Positions 25,720 through 34,045 of a stretch of DNA of 64,000 bases are shown here, one piece after another. The notes beneath the pieces are model-generated. The model searched no databases. It worked only from the letters and a program-made list of their open reading frames with translations, and had not been told where the DNA came from. The DNA is from Flavobacterium sp. KMS (lineage in GTDB: Bacteria; Bacteroidota; Bacteroidia; Flavobacteriales; Flavobacteriaceae). The DNA lies in assembly GCF_000813005.1 (NCBI RefSeq), contig NZ_JSYP01000007.1, forward strand, positions 180,287-244,286, read 5' to 3'. Each line of letters begins with the position of its first letter. Within the stretch, counting starts at the first letter, position 1. A program made the translations under genes and the position numbers.

Positions 25720-26547
25720 ATGACAACAAAAATTGCAATACAAGGTATTAAAGGTTCATTTCATCATCAGGTAGTGAATGAGTATTTCTCTGAAAACGTG
25801 GATATTGACGAATGTTTATCATTTGAAGAATTAATTGATAGCGTACTTTCGGGAAAATCAGATCAGGCTGTAATGGCGATTGAAAACTCGATTGCGGGAC
25901 CAATTATTCCGAATTATGCCTTGATAGATAAGAACAATTTGCACATAATTGGCGAGCATTATTTAAATATATCTCAGAATTTAATGGCATTAAAAGGCCA
26001 AAAAGTGGAAGATATTACAGAGGTTCATTCGCACCCAATGGCATTGTTACAATGTATGGATTTCCTAAAAAAATATCCAAATATTAAATTGGTAGAGGAT
26101 AAAGATACTGCCGAAACAGCAAGAAGAATCCAAGAGAAACAATTAAAAGGGATTGCAGCAATTGCAAGTAAAGCGGCTTCGGTAATGTATGATTTAGAAA
26201 TTCTGGCACCAGAAATTCAGACAATCAAAAACAACATGACCCGTTTTGTGATTATCAAGAAAGAGAATTCGTTTTTGCCTACAACTGAGATCAATAGAGC
26301 GTCGATTAAATTTGAACTGAATCACAAAAGAGGAAGTCTGGCAGCAGTTTTAAACGTAATGAGCGATTGCAAACTGAATTTAACAAAGATTCAATCATTG
26401 CCAAAAATTGAGACACCTTGGAAATATTCATTTTTTGTAGATGTAACTTTTGAGGATTATGAAGATTATGCTAAAGCAAAAAGATTAACAGAAATAATGG
26501 CTGAGTATTTTAAAGTTTTAGGAGAATATAAGAATACAAAACCATAA
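25720..26547 (+). CDS. pheA: Prephenate dehydratase
   Basis: A 275-aa monofunctional dehydratase converting prephenate to phenylpyruvate. The catalytic PDT domain occupies about residues 1-185: KIAIQGIKGSFHHQVV at the start, VMAIENSIAGPI, and NNMTRFVIIKK containing the catalytic Thr of the TRF motif. A regulatory ACT domain (about 195-268) starts ASIKFELNHKRGSLAAVL; in this family ACT binds Phe for feedback inhibition. The gene lacks the chorismate mutase domain, which is instead fused to DAHP synthase four genes on. First structural gene of an attenuator-controlled operon; the ATG at 25720 follows the leader terminator closely. Confidence 0.95.
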   Translation: MTTKIAIQGIKGSFHHQVVNEYFSENVDIDECLSFEELIDSVLSGKSDQAVMAIENSIAGPIIPNYALIDKNNLHIIGEHYLNISQNLMALKGQKVEDITEVHSHPMALLQCMDFLKKYPNIKLVEDKDTAETARRIQEKQLKGIAAIASKAASVMYDLEILAPEIQTIKNNMTRFVIIKKENSFLPTTEINRASIKFELNHKRGSLAAVLNVMSDCKLNLTKIQSLPKIETPWKYSFFVDVTFEDYEDYAKAKRLTEIMAEYFKVLGEYKNTKP

Positions 26548-26665
26548 AACACGGAATTTTCAAATTCCAAATTCCAAACCTTCGGGACGCTCAGGATGAC
26601 AAAAAAATAAAATTAGGAAAGTATAAAGCTTACGGTTTAAAGCCTAAAGCAAAAACAAAAGAACC

Positions 26666-27811
26666 ATGATAACAACAGCAAAAAGATTAGATGTCGTAGA
26701 GGAATACTACTTTTCTTCGAAGCTTAGAGAAGTAAGACAATTACAATCTGAAGGAAAGCCAATCATTAATATGGGAATTGGAAGTCCGGATTTAAACCCT
26801 TCTAAAGCAGTTGTAGAAGCAGTAGTTTCGGCAATGCAAGATGAAAATGCACATCAATATCAAAGTTATCAGGGGTTGCCAGAATTGAGAAAAGGAATGG
26901 CCGATTTTTATCAGGATAATTATGGAGTTGCTTTAAATCCTGTTAATGAGATTTTACCATTAATGGGTTCGAAAGAAGGAATTATGCATATTTCATTGGC
27001 TTTCTTAAATGAGGGAGATCATGTTTTAATTCCGAATCCAGGATATCCAACATATACTTCGGTTACAAATTTGGTTGGTGCAGTTCCTGTTTATTATGAT
27101 TTGAAAGAGGATAATAACTGGGAACCAGATTTTGAAGCTTTAGAGAAATTAGAGCTGGAGAAAGTAAAGATTATGTGGTTGGGTTATCCGCACATGCCAA
27201 CTGGAGCAAGAGGTAGTTTAGCGTTATTTGAAAAATTGGTTGCTTTTGCTAAAAGACATAACATTTTATTGATTAATGATAATCCGTATAGTTTTGTTTT
27301 GAATGATAAACCAATGAGTTTATTACAAGTAGAAGGAGCAAAGGATGTAGCATTAGAGCTTAATTCATTGAGTAAGACCTTTAACATGGCTGGCTGGAGA
27401 GTTGGAATGGTTTTAGGAAATCCTGAAATTATAGATGCTGTTCTGAAAGTAAAAAGCAATATGGACAGCGGTATGTTCTACGGAATACAAAAAGGTGCTG
27501 TTGCTGCATTAAATTGTGATAAATCATGGTTTGAGGAGCAAAATGTAATTTACAGACGCCGTCGTGAATTAACCAATAAACTGGCTGAAAAGCTAGGTTG
27601 CAAAGTATATGCTGAGGGAGTTGGATTATTTGTTTGGGCAAAATTACCAGAAGGTATAGCATCTGCAGAAGATTTTATCGACCAGATATTATATGAGAAA
27701 CATATTTTTATTACGCCGGGAACTATTTTTGGTAGTAATGGCGAAGGATACATAAGATTTGCTCTTTGTGTAAAAGAAGAAAAAATACAAGAGGCAATAG
27801 AGAGATTTTAA
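26666..27811 (+). CDS. Class I/II pyridoxal-phosphate aminotransferase (aromatic)
   Basis: A 381-aa fold-type I aminotransferase. PLP-lysine motif LNSLSKTFNMAGWRVG with Lys237; NDNPYSFV supplies the cofactor Asp/Tyr region; an IRFALCVKE tail binds the substrate carboxylate. Its place between prephenate dehydratase and prephenate dehydrogenase fits the final transamination of phenylpyruvate and 4-hydroxyphenylpyruvate to Phe and Tyr, inferred from position. The 118-base gap before it contains a degenerate repeat remnant (TTCGGGACGCTCAGGATGAC) but no obvious terminator. Confidence 0.9.
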   Translation: MITTAKRLDVVEEYYFSSKLREVRQLQSEGKPIINMGIGSPDLNPSKAVVEAVVSAMQDENAHQYQSYQGLPELRKGMADFYQDNYGVALNPVNEILPLMGSKEGIMHISLAFLNEGDHVLIPNPGYPTYTSVTNLVGAVPVYYDLKEDNNWEPDFEALEKLELEKVKIMWLGYPHMPTGARGSLALFEKLVAFAKRHNILLINDNPYSFVLNDKPMSLLQVEGAKDVALELNSLSKTFNMAGWRVGMVLGNPEIIDAVLKVKSNMDSGMFYGIQKGAVAALNCDKSWFEEQNVIYRRRRELTNKLAEKLGCKVYAEGVGLFVWAKLPEGIASAEDFIDQILYEKHIFITPGTIFGSNGEGYIRFALCVKEEKIQEAIERF

Positions 27812-27812
27812 A

Positions 27813-27890
27813 TTGTCATTGCGAGGAACGAAGCAATCTCTGATGCTGAATCAATTGCTAGTATGATTGCTTCGTACCTCGCAATGACAA
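27813..27890. repeat. REP-like inverted repeat inside the operon
   Basis: Arms of 26 bases starting TTGTCATTGCGAGGAACGAA (27813-27838) and ending CGCAATGACAA (27865-27890) match with a single mismatch. It begins one base after the aminotransferase stop codon. A REP-like element of a type common in Bacteroidota. Confidence 0.85.
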
Positions 27891-27913
27891 ACGTCTTGAA
27901 AAAACGAAAAGTT

Positions 27914-27988
27914 TAGCCCTGATGGAAGCGGCATCCTTTTTCTTGCTTCTTTAGAAAGAAAAAGATATAGCGGACAGCAGGATTAGCT
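27914..27988 (+). repeat. Intergenic repeat family 2, copy 1
   Basis: TAGCCCTGATGGAAGCGGCATCC ... (internal AAGAAA hairpin) ... TAGCGGACAGCAGGATTAGCT (positions 27914-27936 and 27968-27988). A diverged inverted copy lies at 63124-63205. Probably a scattered family of Flavobacterium intergenic repeats. Confidence 0.75.
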
Positions 27989-28005
27989 TTAAATAAAAAA
28001 TAAAA

Positions 28006-28863
28006 ATGAACATACACGTAATAGGAATAGGGTTAATAGGAGGTTCAATGGTTTTAGATATCAAAGAATTATATCCGGAGGCTACTATTTACGGAATTGA
28101 TAATAACGAAGCGCACTTACAAGAAGCAATTGCGTTGGGTGTTATCGATAAAGCGTCGACTTTTGAAGATTTGGTAACCGCCGATTTTGTAATTGTTTCG
28201 GTTCCTGTAGATGTTGCGCTTACTGTTTTGCCTAAAGTATTGGATGTAATTGGCGAAAACACGATTGTTTTTGAAGTAGGTTCTACTAAAAAACCAATTT
28301 GTGAAGCGGTTGCCAATCACCCAAGAAGAAGAAACTTTATAGCAACTCATCCGATTGCGGGAACGGAATTCTCTGGTCCTTCGGCGGCGATAAAAGGTCT
28401 TTTTAAAGGGAAAACGAATATAATTTGTGAGGTGGAAAAAACCACTTTTAAACTACAGGAAAAAGCCTTGCAACTTTTTACAGCAATTGGAATGCGTATA
28501 CGATATATGGAGCCAAAATCGCATGATAAACATATTGCTTATGTATCGCATTTGTCTCATATAAGCTCGTTTATGCTTGGTAAAACGGTAATAAATAAGG
28601 AGAAAGACGAACAGGATATTTTTGATATGGCGGGAAGTGGATTTGAAAGTACTGTACGTTTAGCAAAAAGTTCTCCAGCAATGTGGACTCCGATTTTTAA
28701 ACAGAATAAAAAACAGGTAATCGAAACCCTGGAAGAATATATATCAAATCTTACCCAGTTTAAAGATTTGCTGGCTGCAGATGATTATAATGCCATTTAT
28801 GAGGAAATGGAAAGCGTGAATAAAATAAAAGAAATCTTAAACGGAATAACAATAAAAAAATAA
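28006..28863 (+). CDS. tyrA: Prephenate dehydrogenase
   Basis: A 285-aa NAD(P)-dependent dehydrogenase that makes 4-hydroxyphenylpyruvate from prephenate. Rossmann motif GIGLIGGSM at residues about 6-14, ATHPIAGTEFSGP with the catalytic His, then HDKHIAYVSHLSHISSFML in the helical dimerisation domain. No ACT or chorismate mutase domain is attached. Third structural gene; its stop is 5 bases before the DAHP synthase start. Confidence 0.94.
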   Translation: MNIHVIGIGLIGGSMVLDIKELYPEATIYGIDNNEAHLQEAIALGVIDKASTFEDLVTADFVIVSVPVDVALTVLPKVLDVIGENTIVFEVGSTKKPICEAVANHPRRRNFIATHPIAGTEFSGPSAAIKGLFKGKTNIICEVEKTTFKLQEKALQLFTAIGMRIRYMEPKSHDKHIAYVSHLSHISSFMLGKTVINKEKDEQDIFDMAGSGFESTVRLAKSSPAMWTPIFKQNKKQVIETLEEYISNLTQFKDLLAADDYNAIYEEMESVNKIKEILNGITIKK

Positions 28864-28868
28864 AAAAA

Positions 28869-29951
28869 ATGGAAAACAAGAAAGAAATGAGAAATTGGTT
28901 AAATGATTTCAATTTAACTCATCCGCTTGTAATTGCAGGACCTTGTAGTGCTGAAACTGAAGAACAAGTATTGAAAATTGCTCATGAATTAAAAGACTCT
29001 GACGTAAGTATATTCAGAGCTGGAATCTGGAAACCAAGAACGCGTCCGGGAGGATTTGAAGGTGTTGGAGAAATTGGTTTGAAATGGTTACAAAAAGCTA
29101 AAAAAGAAACTGGTTTATTAATGGGAACTGAAGTTGCGACTGCTGCTCATTGTAAACTTGCTTTGGAACATGATATTGATGTTTTATGGGTTGGTGCTCG
29201 TACTACAGCAAATCCATTTGCAGTTCAGGAAATTGCAGATACTCTTAAAGGAACTGATAAAATCGTTTTGATTAAAAACCCTGTTAACCCAGATTTATCT
29301 TTGTGGTTAGGTGGTGTTGAACGTTTACATATGGCGGGAATCGAAAAACTAGGTGTAATACACAGAGGATTTTCGACTTACGAAAAAACTAAATACAGAA
29401 ACATTCCAGAATGGCAGATTGCTATCGAATTACAAAATAAATTCCCTGATTTACCTTTAATCATTGATCCATCTCATATTACTGGAGATCGTAAAATGAT
29501 TCTTGAAGTGACGCAAGAAGCTTTGGATTTAAATTATGATGGTATGATTATCGAAACTCATACTGATCCTGATAATGCATGGAGTGATGCTGCACAACAA
29601 GTTACACCAGATGCTTTGAAACAAATTTTTAAAGATTTGAGAGTAAGAAAGACTGATGATAAGACTGACGAATACAGCCAGAAAATGTCTAAATTAAGAG
29701 CTAATATCGACGTTCTTGATGCTAATTTATTAGACTTATTAGGAAAACGTATGAAGGTTGCTGACGAAATTGGTCAGGTGAAAAAAGATGCAAACGTTGC
29801 TATTCTTCAAAACAATCGTTGGAACGAAATTCTAGGTAAAATGATCCTGGAAGGAGAGAAAAAAGGATTGTCGGAAGAATTTGTTCTTAAAATGTTTAAA
29901 GCAATTCACCAGGAAAGTATTAGTCACCAAGAAAGAATATTGAACGCATAA
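28869..29951 (+). CDS. Bifunctional DAHP synthase / chorismate mutase
   Basis: A 360-aa fusion: DAHP synthase domain (about residues 1-255) with VIAGPCSAETEEQV, FRAGIWKPRTRPGGFEG, IDPSHITGDR and GMIIETHTDP, then an AroQ-type chorismate mutase helix bundle (about 265-355, KLRANIDVLDANLLDLLGKR). It catalyses the first step of the shikimate pathway and the branch step to prephenate, and the mutase domain can provide feedback control by prephenate or Phe in related enzymes. It supplies the mutase activity missing from pheA and tyrA. Last gene of the operon; a terminator lies about 105 bases downstream. Confidence 0.95.
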   Translation: MENKKEMRNWLNDFNLTHPLVIAGPCSAETEEQVLKIAHELKDSDVSIFRAGIWKPRTRPGGFEGVGEIGLKWLQKAKKETGLLMGTEVATAAHCKLALEHDIDVLWVGARTTANPFAVQEIADTLKGTDKIVLIKNPVNPDLSLWLGGVERLHMAGIEKLGVIHRGFSTYEKTKYRNIPEWQIAIELQNKFPDLPLIIDPSHITGDRKMILEVTQEALDLNYDGMIIETHTDPDNAWSDAAQQVTPDALKQIFKDLRVRKTDDKTDEYSQKMSKLRANIDVLDANLLDLLGKRMKVADEIGQVKKDANVAILQNNRWNEILGKMILEGEKKGLSEEFVLKMFKAIHQESISHQERILNA

Positions 29952-30055
29952 GTCGTTTTAAATCATATAAGAGGTATAAGTTCGGATAAGGGTTTGTAAG
30001 AATTAAACTTAGATGTACTTATACTGCTTAAATGGTTAATAATTCTCGAAAATAG

Positions 30056-30093
30056 AATCTTCATCACTTTTAATTAAGAGATGGAGATTTTTT
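30056..30093 (+). terminator. Terminator of the aromatic operon
   Basis: AATCTTCATC (30056-30065) pairs with GATGGAGATT (30080-30089) with one wobble pair, followed by a run of six T. Confidence 0.75.
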
Positions 30094-30122
30094 GTTTATA
30101 GAGATTTACAAAAAAAATAGAC

Positions 30123-30157
30123 TTTGAACTTTTAACGAAAACAATCATTTATCTTTG
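30123..30157 (+). promoter_or_regulatory. Promoter of rsgA
   Basis: A perfect -7 element TATCTTTG at 30150-30157. The nearest -33 candidate TTTG (30123-30126) is 23 bases away, at the long end of the usual range. Confidence 0.55.
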
Positions 30158-30212
30158 CAAAGATTTTGGTTTTGAATCTAAAATCTAAAATCAGAATATC
30201 TAAAATTAAAAA

Positions 30213-31190
30213 ATGACAGGAACCGTTTACAAATCTACAGGAAGTTGGTACACCGTAAAATCTGAAAAAGGAGATTTTATAGAGTGTAGAATGAAAGGAA
30301 AGTTTAGGATTAAGGGTATTAAAAGTACTAATCCTATTGCTGTAGGAGATGTTGTGGATTATGAACTCGAAGAAAGTTCGGATACTGTAACAGGAACGAT
30401 TCATAATATTCACGAAAGAAAAAATTATATCGTTCGTAAATCGGTGAATTTATCCCACCAGATGCATATTATTGCGTCTAATATTGATTGTGTTTTTTTA
30501 TTGGTAACGATCAATAATCCTCCAACGACATTTAATTTCATTGACCGTTTCTTGGTTACGGCCGAAGCATATGGAATTGAAACAATATTAATTTTTAATA
30601 AAATCGATACTTTTGATGAAGCTACGCTCGACGAGCAATTGTATATGCAGTATGTATATGAGCAAATAGGATATAAATGTTTGCGTGTTTCATCGACAGA
30701 AGGAAAAGGTGTTGAGGAATTAAAAGATATGATGATTGGTAAAGTAACGATGTTCTCAGGACATTCTGGAGTTGGTAAATCGACTCTTGTAAATGCAATG
30801 GAACCTAGCTTACATCTTAAAACCAAAATGATTTCGACAGCCAGTAAACAAGGACAGCATACAACAACATTTGCAGAAATGTTTGATTTGTCTTTTGGTG
30901 CTCGTATTATTGATACTCCAGGAATTAAAGGTTTTGGTATTGTCGATATGGAGAAAGAAGAAGTTAGTGGTTATTTCCCTGAGTTTTTTAAATTAAAAGA
31001 CCAGTGTAAATTTAACAACTGTTTACATAAAGACGAACCTCATTGTGCTATTAAAGCTGCTCTGGAAAGAGATGAAATTGCTTGGTCACGTTATAATAGT
31101 TATCTTAAAATCTTAGAAGGAGAAGATGAACATTATCGTACAGATATTCATAATGAAGATCGCGCGGCAAGCGATGAAACTAGGAAATAA
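30213..31190 (+). CDS. rsgA: Ribosome small subunit-dependent GTPase RsgA
   Basis: A 325-aa circularly permuted GTPase acting in late 30S maturation. OB domain (about residues 1-70, TGTVYKSTGSWYTVKSEKG), GTPase with the permuted order G4 (FNKIDT), G1 (GHSGVGKSTLVNAM) and G3 (DTPGIKGFG), then a C-terminal zinc site with CKFNNCLHKDEPHC (about 272-285). Its stop TAA is the first three bases of the left inverted repeat of the cassette that follows. A full-length, intact gene. Confidence 0.95.
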   Translation: MTGTVYKSTGSWYTVKSEKGDFIECRMKGKFRIKGIKSTNPIAVGDVVDYELEESSDTVTGTIHNIHERKNYIVRKSVNLSHQMHIIASNIDCVFLLVTINNPPTTFNFIDRFLVTAEAYGIETILIFNKIDTFDEATLDEQLYMQYVYEQIGYKCLRVSSTEGKGVEELKDMMIGKVTMFSGHSGVGKSTLVNAMEPSLHLKTKMISTASKQGQHTTTFAEMFDLSFGARIIDTPGIKGFGIVDMEKEEVSGYFPEFFKLKDQCKFNNCLHKDEPHCAIKAALERDEIAWSRYNSYLKILEGEDEHYRTDIHNEDRAASDETRK

Positions 31191-31615
31191 TTGTGAATTA
31201 TTAATTGTGAATTGTGAATTATGGCAGAGAATATAATAAAGACAAAGTCATTTAGCTTTGCCCTAAGAATTATTAAATTATTTCAATTCTTAAATCAAGA
31301 AAAGAAAGAGTTTATTTTGAGTAAACAATTACTTCGTAGCGGTACATCAATTGGAGCATTAGTTCGAGAATCGGAACAAGCAGAAAGCAAAAAAGATTTT
31401 ATTCATAAGCTTGCAATAGCTCAAAAAGAAGCTAATGAAACAGATTATTGGTTAGAATTGTTGTTTCAGTCAGATTATTTAAATGAAACTCAATTTAAAT
31501 CTATAAAATTTGATATTGTAGAAATAAATAAAATTTTAGCTTCTATAATAATAACTACTAAACAAAAAATAGAAGCGAAATGAATTCACAATTAACCATT
31601 TATAATTCACAATTA
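31188..31615. mobile_element. 428-bp cassette: four-helix-bundle gene between 33-bp terminal inverted repeats
   Basis: Left arm 31188-31220 (TAATTGTGAATTAT...GTGAATT) and right arm 31583-31615 (its mirror) match at 30 of 33 positions. The left arm contains the rsgA stop TAA; the right arm ends two bases before the dtd start codon. The gene fills the space exactly: ATG directly after the left arm and the stop overlapping the right arm by one base. There is no transposase. I infer a small nonautonomous mobile cassette inserted between rsgA and dtd. Confidence 0.7.
31221..31583 (+). CDS. Four-helix-bundle (S23/IVS-type) protein
   Basis: A 120-aa helical protein of the four helix bundle/23S intervening-sequence protein family: LRIIKLFQFLNQ, SKQLLRSGTSIGALVRESEQAESKKDF (in two segments, residues 37-50 and 51-63), KEANETDYWLELL. 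The same fold is used by the Avd protein of diversity-generating retroelements, which binds RNA/DNA. Its function in these cassettes is unknown. The gene lies flush inside inverted repeats, within an rsgA-dtd gene pair. Confidence 0.88.
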   Translation: MAENIIKTKSFSFALRIIKLFQFLNQEKKEFILSKQLLRSGTSIGALVRESEQAESKKDFIHKLAIAQKEANETDYWLELLFQSDYLNETQFKSIKFDIVEINKILASIIITTKQKIEAK

Positions 31616-31617
31616 CC

Positions 31618-32070
31618 TTGAGAGTTGTTCTTCAAAGAGTTTCTTCAGCTTCGGTAGTGGTTGAAGGTAATAAAGTAGCCGATATCCAAAAAGGACTACT
31701 TGTTTTTGTTGGTATTGAAGATGCCGATACACAGGAAGATATTGACTGGTTGGCTGGAAAAATAACCAAAATTAGAATTTTTGGCGACGAAAATGATGTC
31801 ATGAACTGTTCTGTTCAGGATATTAAAGGCGAAATTATAGCTGTAAGCCAGTTTACACTTCATGCTGGGACGAAAAAAGGTAATCGTCCGTCTTACATAA
31901 AAGCTTCAAAGCCAGATGTTGCAATTCCGCTTTATGAAAGTTTTGTAGCAACGCTGGAAAAGGAATTTGGAAATAAAATTCAGACAGGAATTTTTGGTGC
32001 TGATATGAAAATCAGCCTATTAAATGATGGTCCTGTAACAATAATAATAGATAGTAAAAATAGAGAGTAA
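31618..32070 (+). CDS. dtd: D-aminoacyl-tRNA deacylase, TTG start
   Basis: A 150-aa DTD-family enzyme that removes D-amino acids from mischarged tRNA. It starts MRVVLQRVSSASV, the conserved family beginning, and contains SQFTLHAGTKKGNRPSY and LNDGPVTI with the substrate-specificity motif. The only in-frame start before a stop is TTG at 31618, two bases beyond the right arm of the cassette; an insertion may have replaced an original ATG. Length is normal, so the gene is probably functional. Confidence 0.93.
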   Translation: MRVVLQRVSSASVVVEGNKVADIQKGLLVFVGIEDADTQEDIDWLAGKITKIRIFGDENDVMNCSVQDIKGEIIAVSQFTLHAGTKKGNRPSYIKASKPDVAIPLYESFVATLEKEFGNKIQTGIFGADMKISLLNDGPVTIIIDSKNRE

Positions 32071-32133
32071 AAAGAACGAACATTTGTTAAAGATTTCTAA
32101 AAATGATATATATTTGGCGAAATTACTTATAAA

Positions 32134-34041
32134 ATGAAATCGATTTTCTGTTCTCTATTTTTTATTTTGTTTACTTTTTCTTCAACTGCTCAAAAAGGAG
32201 AATACATTGCTGCAAGTATTTCTGATAGTCTTAAAGAAAATGCAGAAGCTGTTATTCGTTTAAATCAAATAGATATTGTAATTGCTTCTCAAAGAAGTAT
32301 GAAAACGAAGCACAAAAGAGTTATAACAGTATTTAATGAAAAAGGGTTAAGTGCAATTGATGCTACTGAATATTACGATAAATCGGTAACGGTTAAAAAT
32401 ATTGAAGCTACAGTTTTTGATGCCTTAGGCAAAGAAATAAAGAAAATAAAACGTAAAGATTTTCGAGATCAGAGTGTTATAAGTGGCGGGACATTGTTCT
32501 CTGAAAGTCGCTACATTTATTTAGATTATACTCCTGTTCAATATCCGTTTACTTTAGTATACGAAAGCGAAGTTGAAACTTCTACAACTGCTTTTATTCC
32601 AAAATGGTTACCTCTTGATAATTATTACACGAGTGTAGAAAAAAGTATCTTAAATGTAACGTATCCAAACAATTTAGGATTTAAGAAAAAAGAACTCCAT
32701 TTCTCTGGATTTGATGTAAAAAAGACAAAAGATACCGATACGCAACTTTCTTATGTGGCAACTAATATTCTGGCTCAAAAAAGAGAAGATTATAGTCCTG
32801 CATTTAGCGATATTTTCCCTTGTGCTATGATGGGATTAGAGAATTTTCATCTCGAAGGTGTAGATGGAAGTGCAACAACATGGGAAGCTTTTGGGAAATG
32901 GTATGCCGATAAAATTTTATTAGGTACGATAGATTTGTCCGATGAAACAAAAACAAAAATTAAAGCCCTTGTTGGAACGGAAAAAGATCCTGTTAAAAAG
33001 GCTAAAATAGTATATGACTATGTACAGAAAAAATCAAGATATGTAAATATTGCGATTGGTATTGGTGGATGGAAACCGATGTTTGCAAATGATGTAGATA
33101 GATTAGGATATGGAGATTGTAAAGCATTAACTAATTATACAAAAGCACTTCTGGAAGCTGTTGGCGTTCCTTCTTATAATACAATTTTATATGGGAATCC
33201 ATATAAAATGAATATAGATTCAGACTTTGTTTCTATGCAGGGAAATCACATGATATTATCTATTCCGAACGGAGATAAATATATTTGGCTTGAATGTACA
33301 AGTCAAGACGACCCTTTTGGGTATCAAGGTACTTTTACAGATGATAGAGATGTATTAATAATTAAACCAGAAGGAGGAGTAATTGTTAGAACAACTATTT
33401 ATGATGATAAAAATAATACGCAGATAAGTAAAGGAAATTACGCTTTATCCGATGAAGGTAATTTATCTGGAGCAATCGCAATAGTTTCAGGAGGTTCTCA
33501 GTACAGTAAAAAAATGGGAGTTGAGAAGATGCCACCTACTGATAAAGATGCACATTATAAAGATTACTGGGATAATATTAATAATCTGAAAATAAATAAG
33601 AGCATTTTTTCTAACGACAAAGAGAATGTAAAATTCACTGAAGATGTCCAAATAAACGCTTCTAATTATGGTGTTATTTCAGGAAGTAAAATGATGTTTG
33701 TGGTAGATGCTTTTAATCAATACACAGGAAGTATAAAGAGAATTAGAAATCGAAAAAGTCCATTAGAAATACAAAGGGGTTATTTTGATACTGATGAAAT
33801 AGAAATTAATTTACCAGCAAGTTTTACAATCGAATTTTTACCAGCAAGTTTTGAACTGAAAGGTAAATTTGGAGAATATAAAACTGAGATAATTAAAAAG
33901 GAGAATAATAAGTTGCTCTATAAGCGTTCCATGCTTCTAAATAAAGGAAAATATTCGGCTAAAGAATACGATGAATATCGCCTTTTTATGGAGCAAATTA
34001 ATAGAAATGATAATGCCAAAATTATACTAACCAAGAACTAA
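32134..34041 (+). CDS. DUF3857/transglutaminase-like exported protein with intact core
   Basis: A 635-aa protein with a signal peptide, a DUF3857 beta-rich domain (about residues 45-240), a transglutaminase-like domain (about 270-400) and a C-terminal DUF2569/DUF3858-type beta domain. The transglutaminase Cys lies in LGYGDCKALTNY and the His in GNHMILSIP, so the catalytic machinery looks complete. These proteins are periplasmic and common in Bacteroidota; substrates are unknown. First of three paralogous genes in one operon (gap of 4 bases to the next). Confidence 0.85.
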   Translation: MKSIFCSLFFILFTFSSTAQKGEYIAASISDSLKENAEAVIRLNQIDIVIASQRSMKTKHKRVITVFNEKGLSAIDATEYYDKSVTVKNIEATVFDALGKEIKKIKRKDFRDQSVISGGTLFSESRYIYLDYTPVQYPFTLVYESEVETSTTAFIPKWLPLDNYYTSVEKSILNVTYPNNLGFKKKELHFSGFDVKKTKDTDTQLSYVATNILAQKREDYSPAFSDIFPCAMMGLENFHLEGVDGSATTWEAFGKWYADKILLGTIDLSDETKTKIKALVGTEKDPVKKAKIVYDYVQKKSRYVNIAIGIGGWKPMFANDVDRLGYGDCKALTNYTKALLEAVGVPSYNTILYGNPYKMNIDSDFVSMQGNHMILSIPNGDKYIWLECTSQDDPFGYQGTFTDDRDVLIIKPEGGVIVRTTIYDDKNNTQISKGNYALSDEGNLSGAIAIVSGGSQYSKKMGVEKMPPTDKDAHYKDYWDNINNLKINKSIFSNDKENVKFTEDVQINASNYGVISGSKMMFVVDAFNQYTGSIKRIRNRKSPLEIQRGYFDTDEIEINLPASFTIEFLPASFELKGKFGEYKTEIIKKENNKLLYKRSMLLNKGKYSAKEYDEYRLFMEQINRNDNAKIILTKN

Positions 34042-34045
34042 ACCA

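Noticed and set aside
25572..25720. T-box or other tRNA-sensing riboswitch for the aromatic operon
   Set aside because: No T-box or conserved stem-I features; the Phe/Tyr-rich ORF plus alternative hairpins fit ribosome-mediated attenuation better.
31221..31583. Diversity-generating retroelement Avd gene
   Set aside because: No reverse transcriptase, template repeat or variable repeat nearby; only the fold is shared.
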